NCBI GenBank assembly: GCA_024291935.2
Contig: CM044310.1
Location: 121,096,213-121,160,212 of the forward strand
Source: Okapia johnstoni
Lineage: Eukaryota; Chordata; Mammalia; Artiodactyla; Giraffidae
DNA length: 64,000 nucleotides
Direction of reading: 5' to 3'
Below the pieces are notes generated by a model. That model had not been told where the DNA came from and did not search any database. It saw only the letters and a list, made by a program, of their open reading frames with translations. Numbering within the stretch: position 1 is the stretch's first letter; each line of letters begins with the position of its first letter. The translations under genes and the position numbers were made by a program. Positions 1-16,559 of this stretch are shown piece by piece.

Positions 1-560
1 TTGGGGGAGGAAAATGGGTCGGGAATCCAGGTGCTCGTTTCTCTCGAGGAAAGTGGCCGCGCTCCCGACACCCAGCGTCGCCCAACAAGACAGACTTGCA
101 GCTCGGGAAGGTGTGTATGGAGGCTCCGCCGTACTGACCCACGGAGGCCGGGACAGGGAACGCGACAGGAGACGGTGAGACGCCAGCGCGCCGCAATCGT
201 GCCAAAGGCTTCAGAGGAACCCAAAGCCTGAATATGGCGGCGCCGGAAGTCCCGCGACTTGGAGGCTCCTGGGAGTTGTAGTGCGGCAGGAGCATGACGC
301 ATTTCCGTCGAGGCCGGAAGTGGCGGCCCTAAGCTCTTAGAACTTGGAGAGGATCCGGTGTGGTTTTGACGGGAGCGTAGGCGTCTAAACTCTTCACCCT
401 TAGGAGGAGGGGCCGGGCGCGCTTCGTACACAGTCCTCTGCTGTGGCCGTGGGCACTGCCAAAACCAGTTCCGCGGCCGCCGTGCGCGGCGACATACGCG
501 GCAGGTGCTTGGGTGGCTACAGACTGCGAGGGAAAGCACGGAGACAGCGAACAAGCAGCC
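1..560 (+). promoter_or_regulatory. ZNF274: CpG-island promoter, probably ZNF274
   Basis: The first 550 bases are dense in CpG, unlike the DNA that follows. They hold two ETS-type CCGGAAGT sites (near 243 and 314) and a 19-bp ZNF143/Staf-like element on the minus strand at 264-282 (reads ACTACAACTCCCAGGAGCC). Two possible splice donors for a non-coding first exon are GTGAGA at 175 and GTGCTT near 505; I cannot choose between them. The next gene downstream on the + strand is ZNF274, so this is most simply its promoter. A divergent transcript leaving to the left is also possible. Confidence 0.6.
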
Positions 561-803
561 GCTACTCCTAGTCGGTTTCAGATTTTTTTTTTTTTTTTAA
601 TTAAAGCACCTGCAGTTACTACACAGTAAGGTAACTGACCTCGTGTGCGCCAGGCGTAGAAAGCCAAACTCCAACAGCGGGAGTTTGCAGCAAAGTAAAG
701 TTTTACTACGTGGAGACAAATCCTAGGAGTGTTTTAAAGGGAAAGAATGGAGCGGCTGGGGTTAATCATCGTTTTTTGGATATTTCTTGATCCTGTTATT
801 TTT

Positions 804-900
804 GGCAACCCACTCCAGTATTCTTGCTTGAAGAATCCTCATGGACAGAGGAGCCTGGTAGCTCCATACCGTCGCAGAGTTGGACACGACTTAACACGAC
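804..900 (+). repeat. Bov-tA SINE fragment
   Basis: 3' half of the ruminant tRNA-derived SINE: the diagnostic run from GGCAACCCACTCCAGTATTC to the GACACGAC end is present in + orientation, while the 5' half is missing. Confidence 0.85.
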
Positions 901-1440
901 GTCTCTGGCCAGGTGATCCATGGCTCCAGGATCTGTTAGTTCAACTTGCTCTGGACAGACAGCTTCAGTTTGTATTAAAGTACGATGCTATCGATCGCAG
1001 CAGTTTTGGTCGTCTGGCACTGTTTGATTGATGTTCAGTTAGCGCGGAACTGAAGTCAGAGGGGAAAAGAAACGGGATACAGTTTTGGATAAGAGAGGTT
1101 AAACGTAAACTCGGCAGGGAAGTCGTTTCTAGGGGAACTCGTTTTCAACGGTAATTTCCTCTTCTGCTTTTCACTGCATGTGACAGAAACATTCCAATGT
1201 TGTCATAGTCCCCCTAAAATCAATGTACTACTTTTATAATGCTTACATGGGGATCTTTCACAATTTTCTTGACCTGTGTTTCGATACTACCTGTGTCATC
1301 CAGTTTTACTCCATCATTTACCACATTGCTCAGGAAGTGTGTGTTGTAGAAATAAAGCCCACTTAAAAGAGGACATGCAGAGGCTATTACTCAAGAGTCG
1401 GATCTAGCTGGGGGATCAACCACCATCCTTTGTGTTTGAA

Positions 1441-1748
1441 GTGAAGTGAAGTGAAAATCGCTTAGTCGTGTCCAACTCTTTGCCACCCCACGAATTACAC
1501 AGTCCATGGAAATCTCTAGGCCAGACTACTGGAGTGAGTAGTCTTTCCCTTCTCCGGGGGAATCTTCCCAACCCAGGGATTGAACCCAGGTCTCCCACAT
1601 TGAAGGTGGATTCTTTACCAGCTGAGCCACAAGGGAAGCCCAAGAATACTGGAGTGGGTAGCCTATCCCTTTTTTAGGGGATATTCCCGACCCAGGAATT
1701 GAACCAGGGTCTCCTGCATTGCAGGCAGATTCTTTACCAACTCAGCTG
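1441..1748 (-). repeat. Bov-tA/BOV-A2 SINE plus a second partial copy
   Basis: Reverse-orientation SINE from the gtcgtgtccaactcttt block (about 1465) to GAAGCC at 1641. It is followed directly by a second 3'-deleted copy (1642-1748) that repeats the AAGAATACTGGAGTGGGTAG to gcaggcagattctttacca segment. Confidence 0.85.
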
Positions 1749-1920
1749 AGAGTAAAGCAGATTGGGAGGGGGGGAAAGATCATGGTGAAAAAAAAGAGAA
1801 GGTTCTGATTGGAGATTATTGTCTTGGGGGTCAGAAAGAAAAACTGGAAATTATCAACCAAGTCCTGAGAGCTGGGCTTGTTGCCAAAGAGGTTGTAGTT
1901 CGGAGTTCTGTTGTCTTATA

Positions 1921-2040
1921 CTGACTTTCCTTTGCCTGTGTATTCATTCTCTGGGTATCACAGAAGTCATGTCTTCATCTCTGGATGGCTCCCTCCTCAT
2001 AAGTAGATTAGTCTGGTAAAGCTCCTAGGCATCCATTGTG
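1921..2040 (+). repeat. 120-bp segment, copy 1 of a local duplication
   Basis: Shares long identical runs with 2783-2897 (for example GTATCACAGAAGTCATGTCT and CTAGGCATCCATTGT). I do not recognise the unit as a known family; it is a local direct duplication or two copies of an unnamed repeat. Confidence 0.8.
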
Positions 2041-2310
2041 AACTCTTTTTGTGTACTCAGATCAGTTCCCTGGTGGGAATCTTGGGAATCCTGGGCCACC
2101 CTGAGGTATAGCGAGCTGGGTAGGTGCTGGTACAGCTGTTCTGAGGCTGATCAGAGGCTCGGCGTGGACTCCATTCGGCCAGAATCTGTATCCGGGCTGG
2201 AACAGGAGCCGCCCTGCCAGCGCCCCTCCGCTTACCAACTCGGCTGGGACGGCTGCGCTGATGAGTCCAATTGAGGTAAATGCTTTGCCACTGGGCCCCT
2301 CAGCCAGCTC

Positions 2311-2592
2311 TTTTTTTAATACTTTTATTTTGCTGTTGCTGCTCTGGCCTTTCTCTTGGGGCGGAGAGTGGGGTCTACTCTCTGTAGCAGTGCTCGGGCT
2401 TCTCTTGTGGAGCCCGGGCTCCAGGACTTGGGCTCAGCAGTTGTGGCTCTAGAGCACAGGCTAATTATTTGTGACCCAGAGGCTTAGTTGCTCCGCAGCA
2501 TGTGGGATCTTCCCGGATCAGGGATGGAACCCATGCCTCCTGCATTGGCAAGTGGACTCCGACTCTTTCCCACTGAGCCATTTAGGAAGCCC
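2311..2592 (-). repeat. CHR-type tRNA-derived SINE
   Basis: Reverse-orientation artiodactyl SINE: T-rich start, then ggcttctcttgtgga, cttagttgctccgcagcatg, gggatcttcccggatcaggg and the terminal gaagccc. The family name is my best recollection. Confidence 0.75.
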
Positions 2593-2782
2593 CCTGATGG
2601 CTCTTGCCAGAGACCCAGGTGTGATCGCTGGGCCTGGAAGATCCCCTGGAGAAGGAAATGGCCCCCCACTCCAATATTCTTGCCTAGAAAATCCGTGGAC
2701 GGAGGAGCCTGGCGGGCTACAGTCCATGGGGTCCCAAAGAGTCGGACACGATTGAGTGACTTCACCTTCACTTTCATTTTGG
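2593..2782 (+). repeat. Bov-tA SINE
   Basis: Degenerate head (ctgatggctc, agacccaggt) followed by a well preserved body (GATCCCCTGGAGAAGGAAAT to GTCGGACACGATTGAGTGAC). Confidence 0.85.
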
Positions 2783-2897
2783 CTGGCCTTTGTCTGTGTG
2801 TTCCTCCTTTGGGTATCACAGAAGTCATGTCTTCATCTCTGGATGGCTCCTTGATCATAAGTTGATCAGTCTCGTAAAGTTCCTAGGCATCCATTGT
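2783..2897 (+). repeat. 120-bp segment, copy 2 of a local duplication
   Basis: Partner of 1921-2040. The two copies lie about 860 bases apart in the same orientation with SINEs between them. Confidence 0.8.
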
Positions 2898-3329
2898 CAG
2901 GCTTTGAGTTCATGCTATAAATTCCTTTCCAAGTAGAGCTGTGCTTAACCACTTCTGCTTACAATAGCAAGGGTGAAATACAGGTTTGCTCTTGATAGCA
3001 GCCAGGCCATTTCTGTCTTTATAAAACAGGTCTAAATCGTAATTAGTGTTATTTACCTTTTTAAATTTATTCTGTAAATCTTTAAGTCATCCAGAATTAA
3101 CGTTTCTTCTTTGAGTTGTAGAGAACTTTCTTGTTTCCTATTACTTTGTGCACTTTCCTTAGCATTTCAGGGCCATCCTGGAGTTCTGTTTAGCAAATGC
3201 TCTCTGGACTCTATGCCAAGACCCAGCATCCCTGCCTTTCCCAGATATTTTCGTTCTTGGCCCCCATGGAAGTGGGATCATGTTCAATTTACCTCACGGC
3301 TGCAGGCATATATAGCAACACAGTTCCTG

Positions 3330-4135
3330 TTGTCTCCTGGGGTTTTTTGTTGTTGTTGTTATTCTGTGTTGAAATATAATCTATATATCACAAAGTTCAC
3401 CCTTTGAAAGTAACAGTTCAGTGGTTTTTATTATATTCACAAGGTTGTGCAACCATCAGTATGGTCTCATTTCAAAATAGTTTCTATATCCTAAAGAAGC
3501 CATCACCCCCAACCCCCTCAACTCTCCCGTCTCCTGGAAACCACTCATCTACTCTCTGTCTCTTTATATTTGTTAATTCTGGACATTCCATATCAATGGA
3601 AACGTACATGTGTGGCCTTTTGTGTCTGGTTTCTCTCACTTAGCATGATGTCAAGGCTCATTCATGCTGTGGTATGCATCAAAACTTCATTCCTTTTTAT
3701 TGCCAAAGACACATGTATGGATAGATCTTCTTATTTTGTTTATTCATTATGACTTGATGGACATTTAAGTTGCTTTCCTTTTTTGGCAATTATGAATAAT
3801 GCTGCTGTGAACATTCTTGCACAAGCTTTTGTGCTGACATGTGTTTCTAATTCTTTTGGATTGAAACCCGTGTATCATGATATCACTCTATGTGTAGCTT
3901 GTTAAGGATCTACCAGACTGTTTTGCAAAGTAGTGTAGCATTCTGTATTCCTACTACCAGTGTGCAAGAGTTCCAGGTTTTCCACATCCTCACCAACAGC
4001 TGTTACCACCCATCCTTGATAATAGCCATCCTAGAGACTGGGAAGTGGTATCTCACAGGGGTTTTTCACTTGTATTTTCCTGGTGGCTGACAACACTGCG
4101 AAGGTTTTCATGCGTTTGTTTGGCCGTCTGTCTTG
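3330..4135 (-). repeat. old L1 3' end, antisense
   Basis: Typical antisense L1M sequence: the caccctttgaaagtaacagt and tatattcacaaggttgtgca block near 3400, then catcctcaccaacagctgtt and tgggaagtggtatctcacag near 4000. It ends just before the acceptor of the ZNF274 SCAN exon. Confidence 0.75.
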
Positions 4136-4154
4136 CTCTGTTTTCAACTTGCAG

Positions 4155-9725
<5,571 letters not shown>

Positions 9726-10130
9726 CCTGCCGCCCGGCCCTCGGGCCGCTTGAGACGGCATGGCCGTTGCAGCAAGTCACCTGAGGAAGCCCGGCGGGGA
9801 TTCGGATGTGAGCGAAAAGCCCCTGGTGATGAAAGTCTCAAGACCAGAGGCCGCCCAGGGCCGCCGCCCCGCGCTTGAGAAACCGGCGGGAGTCACGGCC
9901 AGTGAAGGCGCCGCCCCTCCGAGAGTTGCTCTCAGCTGATTTGCTGCTCTGATTTGCTTGTTCGTTGGTAAAAGTGATGCTAGTGAAGCCTGAAAATGTT
10001 CATAATGTCAGTTTAAAAAAACAGATACCAAGAAGTCTGTGCAGTGATATTTGTGGCAAAGTATTTATGCATACGGACAAGGGTTGAAAGAGAACATCGG
10101 TAAATAAACTGCGTTTCTGTAGTAGGCTCT
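9726..10130 (+). terminator. ZNF274: ZNF274 3'UTR and poly(A) signal
   Basis: A canonical AATAAA lies at 10103-10108, about 380 bases after the stop codon, followed by a GT-rich stretch (ctctctgtgtgcttttgtcc) suited to cleavage near 10125. Confidence 0.7.
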
Positions 10131-11354
10131 CTGTGTGCTTTTGTCCACCTATTAAACATTTTTTCACTAATGACTTAGTTAAAAGAAGCGATGTTAAAAC
10201 AAAAGGGCGGGCCCTGGGTGGACGCGGGAATTGGTCCGGGAGTGCGTAAGGGGAGTGGGTGCGGAGGCAGCTGAAGGGGATGCTCTGGGAGCATGGTCAG
10301 CAGGTGGGAGGGCGGGTGTTGCACAGACCTCCTTCAGATGAGTGGACATCTGTCAGGATTATATGAGCAGCCTGGATGGTGAGCTAGAGGACGGTCAACC
10401 AGGGGAACGGTGGATGATGCCACCAGCAGGGCCAGCATGGCCCTAGTCTCATGGCAGGACCCTCTGTACTCACCATTCTGTCACTAAAGGAAACATGAAA
10501 GAAAGTTTGAGTTGGGAGAGACTTCAGGGTGTGGGTAACTTCATGTCATAAGTTGACTGCTTCAGAAGGCCGGACACACCTCCTCTCTGATGTGAATGTA
10601 AGAGTTCACACTTAACATAGGATAAACTGATGCAGGATTTATTACATTGTGTCAGCTGAAGGCTGGAGAAAGTGGAGAAGGGTCACCTTCACAAGCTGAG
10701 ATGTAGCTTTCTTCTGCCTCGTATCCACAGATCACAGAACAGAGAAACCACCACCATTACAGCTGTTCTTTTGAAGCTGGAATTGAATGAATGCCAACTA
10801 TCTGGACAACCCAGAGGGCTCCCGTGTGGCTTCAGTATCTTCTTTGTGCGCACAGTGACCTTCCCAGGTTGGTAGCCTTATTCCTATTTGTGGGGACAGG
10901 ACCGGTGAGCGGCAGAGCCGAGAGATCTATATATTTAGTAATTTGCTCAACAAGCAGGCCTTGAAAGCCTACAGAAAAGAATGCAAAGGCCACATGGGAC
11001 TCATCCTCCAGCCCCTAGGGGCTTAGATTATAATTGGAAAAATATGGCCAGTGGAAAGGTAAAGCTTAAACATAAAGGATTAAAGCGAATTTTCAGGGCT
11101 CTAATAAGGGTCAAAGAAGGACGCTGGTGTATGAGACTGGAGCTTTTTCAGAGTCGGGAATGAGCTAATGGAGGACCAATTCCTCAGGATCTTCATCCAC
11201 CAGATTGTATGGTCTTCTTTTCCTAGCTCTTCTTCACTCACAATTGCCACTACTTCCAGTATTGTTCATGGTATTTGTGTATGTTAAGACCTACTGGCGG
11301 TTAGTGTCAAGTTTGAAACAATCCCTCAAGGGACACTTTAAAAATTGGAGGTGT
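10131..11354. other. intergenic, nothing recognised
   Basis: I see no gene, promoter or clear repeat family in this stretch; open frames are short and lack domain similarity. Confidence 0.4.
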
Positions 11355-11654
11355 GTGTTTATGTCTGCTGCTGCTGCAGCTGAGTCGCTTCAGTCGTGTC
11401 CGACTCTGTGCGACCCCATAGACGGCAGCCCATCAGGCTCCGCCGTCCCTGGGATTCTCCAGGCAAGAATACTGGAGTGGGTTGCCATTTCCTTCTCCAG
11501 TGCATGAAAGGGAAAAGTAAAAGTGAAGTCGCTCAATCGTGTCCGACTCTTAGCGACCCCATGGGCTGCAGCCTACCAGGCCCCTCCGTCCATGGGATTT
11601 TCCAGGCAAGAGTACTGGAGTGGGGTGCCATTGCCTTCTCCGGTGTTTATGTCT
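11355..11654 (-). repeat. BOV-A2 SINE with 12-bp target-site duplication
   Basis: Two tandem half-units in reverse orientation (each with the gtgtccgactct and ggattctccaggcaag/ggattttccaggcaag blocks) occupy 11367-11642. The 12-mer GTGTTTATGTCT flanks it exactly at 11355-11366 and 11643-11654. The intact duplication and (CTG)n start mark a fairly young insertion. Confidence 0.9.
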
Positions 11655-11683
11655 AGAATTAGAATTATAGGACTTAACTCACA

Positions 11684-12560
11684 CCGCAGAGTATGACAAG
11701 ATCAGTGTGGCAAATCTATCAAGTGGAGTTCTCATCTTGTTGCACATTAAAGAACTCATACCTAAGAAAAACTGCATAATGTGATCAGTGGTGGGAAGTT
11801 TTTCACCTGGTGCTCCCAACTGTTGACATTACATAATTTGTACTATAGAGAGGCTCCATGAAAGTCATGAATGTGGGAGGCTTTCTGTGGGAGTTCTCAA
11901 CTGATTAGGCATCAGAAAACTCATACTGAAGAAAAACTCTTCTGTTGCAATCAGTGTGGGAAGTCTTTCAGTCACTTGGTTTATTTTAATGTCTATCAAA
12001 GAAAGAATAATGGAGAGAAGTCCTCTTTTTTTTGGAGAGAAGTCTTAATGAGTATAGTTAATATAAGAAATCTTTCCTTCAGAGCGCTGACATAATTTCA
12101 CATCAGAGAACTCACACTGATGAGAAAGAAGCCTTTCGCTTCAATGTGAAAGTGTAATCTGTTGGTAAATGCTTCAGTTGGAGTTCTCACTTTGAAGTGT
12201 CACTTCAGAGAACTCACACTGGAGAAACACTTCATAAATGGCATGGGAAAAGTATTCCCAATGGAAGTCTCACCTTTTTGGACATCAAAGAATCCATATT
12301 GGAGAGAATTTCTGTAAATGTAACCAATGTGGGAAATCTTCAGATGGAGATTTTTATCTTATTGTGAATCAGAAAATTCATATATGGGTGGAAAACCACA
12401 TGAATGTAACATGACAAAGCCTTCAGCAGACCATCTGACTTATGAAACCAAAGAATCAGAGTGAAGAAAACCTTATGCATACAATCAGTGAAGAAATGGT
12501 TTCACATGGTGCTCTTCCCTTGTTGCATATCAAGAGAACTCATCCTTGAAGAAAACAATT
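11684..12560 (+). pseudogene. eroded C2H2 zinc-finger array, gene of origin unknown
   Basis: Repeated finger remnants are readable only by changing frame: DQCGKSIKWSSHLVAH near 11700, GSSQLIRHQKTH then CNQCGKSFSHLVYFNVYQRK at 11890-12010, SHLFGHQRIHIGENF then CNQCGKSSDGDFYLIV at 12270-12370, with several HTGEK-type linker relics. Stops and shifts break every finger or two, so this cannot encode a protein. Only a finger-exon-like block is visible. No KRAB or SCAN relic was found upstream. It lies 1.6 kb beyond ZNF274 and is AT-rich like the ZNF544 finger exon. It may be a dead tandem duplicate or the last exon of a lost KRAB-ZNF. Confidence 0.8.
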
Positions 12561-12864
12561 AAGTAACAGTTTTTAGTGTAATGACATAGGGTCAATCTCT
12601 GCTCCTCTGCTTTTGTGGGACTCCTTAAAAAACAGCCCTACAAATGTTGATCATCTAGACAGTGTTCTTAATAGCACTGAGGCCTAGATTTGAGAAGGAA
12701 CAAGGACAATAAAATAGGCACTGATATGGGGAAATTTTTCCTTAGATGATTAAAGATTGAAACAGTTGATGGAAATGTAGTATCAATGTTCTTTTTTACT
12801 TAGATATTTTACCATTTGGGGATATTTGCGTAGTTTCTGTTTTATTCAGATTCTGTAGTTTCTA

Positions 12865-13870
12865 ATTGCTGGAGTCCTGCTCCAGCGGGTCCAGGAGCAC
12901 CCAAGGGATGAACGGCGTCGGCGAGAGGAAAGAATCACAGGGAGTCTCTTGAAAGTCCAGAGACAATCTCTCCTTATTGCTTTTAGTTTCTACTTATGTA
13001 GCACATGTTTTTCTTCGTAATGACTCTTGCAATATTTTTCCGTTCAGATTAATATCCCCTGATTCTAAGATGTGTTGAAGGTTTTTTCCTGGTCCTTTGT
13101 CACATTTTTGTTACACATTTACCCCGAAACCTATTTTTATTCTACTAAAACATGGTCTATGATGTCGTAAATCACATTGTTCCGTCTACTTATTCCGTAC
13201 AGCCTGCTACTTCAGTGACTACAGCGTCTTGCTTCAGTACATGAGCACTGTAGCGGCGTCTAAGGTCAAGAGTTTCTCATAGTGTAGCCATTGTCAGTGG
13301 TGGTCTGTTTACCATCTACCCGCAAACCACCAGGCTATTTCTGGGAGGGGTAAGTCTTTTGCAGTCTACATGAAAACCATTTACAATACAATTCACATAT
13401 TTCTTTCTGTCTACGCTTAGATTCTAGGGGGCACATATATCTTTAGCATCCCAGTCTTTTTGAGAAAAGGTAATTGGCTTAGTTTCTGTAATTTTCCCTG
13501 ATACGTGACCCAAGTTTTCCAGTTATCAATAATAATCTCCTCATGAGGCCAAGTCACAATAGGCCTAGGGCTTGTTTTCCAAATGAACATGGCCTTATTC
13601 CCTGGTTGAGTGTTAGGGACCCATCAGCCAGGGGCCTCAGTAGGCTTAATCATTTTGGGAATATTTCTTTGGGACAGAGGATCGTTTTTATTTTCCCCGG
13701 ACTCTCGTGAACTCACTACAGAAACCCCTTCAAATCCTGCCAACAAAGAAACACAGCCACAGCAGAAGCAGAGAAACAGGAGTGAAGGTTCCGATCCTGG
13801 AGAGAAACTGTGCAGTTTCTTCTTGAGCGGCGCCGAGACTGTCACCCAGCAGCGGTTCCAAAGCGGCTCC
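12865..13870 (-). mobile_element. possible endogenous retrovirus relic (LTR and internal part)
   Basis: The run starting gctggagtcctgctccagcg near 12870, with the gaacggcgtcggcgagagga block, recalls the LTR of bovine class II endogenous retroviruses. The A/T-rich continuation to about 13870 lacks long reading frames. No intact viral gene is visible. The assignment is from memory of repeat consensus fragments, and the right border is a guess. Confidence 0.45.
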
Positions 13871-14957
13871 AAACATCTAATGTTTTATGCAAATTCTGTA
13901 AGTGAAAAATACATTATGTACATGATCTTGCTGTCATAATAAAATGTTTTAAAAAATGTTTACAAATGGACGGGAATAAAAGTGGAATGGATAAATAGTT
14001 GATTGGTCCCATTTAAAAATATTTAAATGTTCCTATGATAATTAACACATTTTAAAAAACCAGAACAAAACTAGAATTGTGTGGACTATCTCCTTTGTCT
14101 CAGGATATCAGGAAGAAGCAGGATAAGGAACTGAGAAACTAAGTGTACCTGGCTTCTGGGAAGTAAAACGTGTGTGACAGCCACACCGCCTAGCATTCTT
14201 GGGTTCCCCAGGGATCAAGAGTACCCAGTAGTTCCTCTGGAGGGGGATTGAAATCCATTAAAGAATCTCATCACAGAAGTGAAAGTTCCAGATAAGAGAC
14301 CAGACGAGAAATTCAGGCAAGGCTTTACTGGGATTCGTGCTGCAGCTCAGGGGAGGGAAAACAAGTAACAGCTTCCCTTGCTGGCTTCCTGAGGAGGAGA
14401 CAGCTGGTTCCTTATGTGGCAAGAGAGCAGGGGTGTGTCCAGGAGCTGGGATGGAGGGGTCACTTGGGCGTCTGCCCACCCCCTGGGTGGTGCTGTGTGC
14501 AGGCTGCATGCCAGTACCCTGCTCCCACTCAGGTTTTGGTCTTTTTGTATCTCGTCATTGATAATGTGCCCCAGCTGTGTAGGCACACAGCTATTTTTGG
14601 TCCCTCTCAGCTTCTTAGTTTTTTGTTGCTGGAGGAGACATTTGTCCAGGTGCAGGCACTGCAGCAAAGGGTCCCAGCCTGTCTCAGGAGGGAACAGCTT
14701 CAACCCACTGCCCACCTCCTGAGTGTATCTCACCTGAGTGTCTGGGATCCGTTCCACGGGCCGGCTATGGTTTTCCTGGTGGTGGTTGCTGCTGTCACTT
14801 AATGAAAGACAATCTGTATTTTAGGGAGGAACGAGAAAAAGTTAAACATAAAATTGTTTGCACCTCCTCTCTCCCTCCCTGATGTGCAGCATCTACATCA
14901 CACATTAGCCAGAGCGCTTCAGAGGGGGGAGTGCCTGCTCGACCATTCTTCTGACAC
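13871..14957. other. intergenic, nothing recognised
   Basis: No gene, promoter or named repeat recognised; overlapping open frames at 14337-14802 on both strands have no domain similarity. Confidence 0.4.
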
Positions 14958-15200
14958 CAGCAATGTGACTTCTTTTTTTATTATTAGTATTTTTTATTTT
15001 TTAATTAGTTTATCTATTTTTTAACTTTACAATATTGTATTTGTTTTGCCATACATTGACATGAATCCACCACGGGTGTACATGTGTTCCCCTTCCAGAA
15101 CCCCCTTCCCACCTCCCTCCCCATCCCATCCCTCCGGGTCATCCCGGTGCACCAGCCCCGAGCGCCCTGAATCATGCATCGAACAGCAATGTGACTTCTT
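14958..15200 (-). repeat. 5'-truncated L1 with 17-bp target-site duplication
   Basis: A poly(T) start followed by the ruminant L1 3' end in reverse orientation (ttttgccatacattgacatg, cccatcccatccctccgggt, ending at catgcatcga). The 17-mer CAGCAATGTGACTTCTT occurs exactly at 14958-14974 and 15184-15200, marking a complete, strongly truncated insertion. Confidence 0.9.
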
Positions 15201-16189
15201 AAAGAGAATGGCATTTGTTTCCCCCTCCGTAGTGGGTCCAAAAGCTCCTTCCCTATTGGATTCTACTGTTTGTTGACACCAGGCCCGCAGCTACCAGACG
15301 CCCTCGGCCAGGCTCACTTGGCCCCAGTCCAAGGTGCATCTTCGGTGTTGAGCTGGTATGAGGTGCCCACTTTCAAACTGTTTAAATAGGACATCTAGAA
15401 AGAAGATATTTCCAGGAGCACAAGAGTTGAGAGGCTTCTTCCACTGCCGCTGTTTCCAGGAATGCAGGGCTGGGTCTCAGGGTGGGCATTCTCACAGGCA
15501 GCCCTGTTAACATCTTAACGGAAGTGTATCATCAGGGCCACACTGGTGATGAGACAGAATTAGAGATTGTACTTAGAGGTTAATTAACGTTTACTCACAA
15601 AGGATGCAGCAACAGGTGGCTGACAAGTCTCCTTACCTCTGCGAGGTAATCCTCTGATAAAGCAGGTTATCAAGTGGCAGAGAATAGCCCTGCTGCCTTT
15701 TCAGTGGGAACAGCCAAAGGCAGGAGCTCCTTTCATGACACCAGGAGAAAGAAAAGCTAAAAACTCACAAAATGGGAAAGAAGGAGATGACAGCAGTGTT
15801 CTGCATGGGAGGGGCACCCCCTGGAGTTGCGCGAGGCGCTGCCCAACAGCAATGATCGGTCCCGGAATTAGGAGCACACCCAAGCCTGCAGGGTCCGGTT
15901 GGTGGGAGAGTTGTTCAGCAGTGCTTCATCTGTTCCTGGGTGGGGTGCTGGGATTCTGCCTACAATCTCCACTCATCCACGTCAGGCAGAGTGGTTTCTG
16001 CCAGTGACACCAACGCTCAGCTTTTACACCCCAACTTTGAGGGCTCTCCCAGGAACAATGAGAAAATTGATCTTCCAGAGAAGGAGACATGGCCAAACCA
16101 GGAGTGGAGGGCATCTCGTATTTCCAAATCAGTCTGATCTAGAACTGGCATGTATTTGGCGGCGGGGGGCGGGGGGAATCTCTGCAGCA
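15201..16189. other. intergenic, nothing recognised
   Basis: No coding or repeat signal that I can support. Confidence 0.35.
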
Positions 16190-16365
16190 AGATGACCTGG
16201 GTTCAAAATCTTAGGCTTTGCTTCTTACCAGCTTTGCCACTCAACTTAATTACTTAACCTCTTTGTGCCTCGGTTTTCCTATCTGTTCCAAGGGGAAGTT
16301 AATATAGGATTGCTAAGAGGAGTACTGAATCCATACACGTGTGCTTTACCAGGCTGGTAGTCTGC
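16190..16365 (+). repeat. MIR SINE
   Basis: MIR core order: gacctgggttcaaaatc, tgccactcaacttaattact, taacctctttgtgcctcggt, tttcctatctgt. Confidence 0.7.
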
Positions 16366-16559
16366 AAACTCTTAATCTATTACTACTCTTATTAGTATTA
16401 TTACTAGTTCCGCTTTCAACACCTATCAATTTGTAAGGGCTAAACAATAAACAGGAGAGAAAAGCCAGAAACACCCTGAAGATGAAAGGTAATGTGGGAG
16501 GGCCAACTCTACTAGATGGTAACCGTATTATGAAGCATCTATAACGTTAAAGTTGTAGT

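Larger units (their letters stand above)
560..4154. other. presumed 5' intron of ZNF274, repeat-filled
   Basis: Between the CpG island and the SCAN exon I see only SINE copies, an L1 tail and a duplicated 120-bp segment, listed separately. No KRAB-A or KRAB-B exon was recognised in any frame, although human ZNF274 carries a first KRAB box upstream of SCAN. A GC-richer stretch at 2150-2273 ends in a possible donor (ATTGAG/GTAAAT) and could be a non-coding exon, but nothing confirms it. Confidence 0.5.

Noticed and set aside
2038..2274. Possible KRAB-B-like coding exon upstream of ZNF274
   Set aside because: The words GLEQEPPCQ look vaguely similar, but KRAB-B consensus residues (KP-V-S-LE) are absent in all frames.
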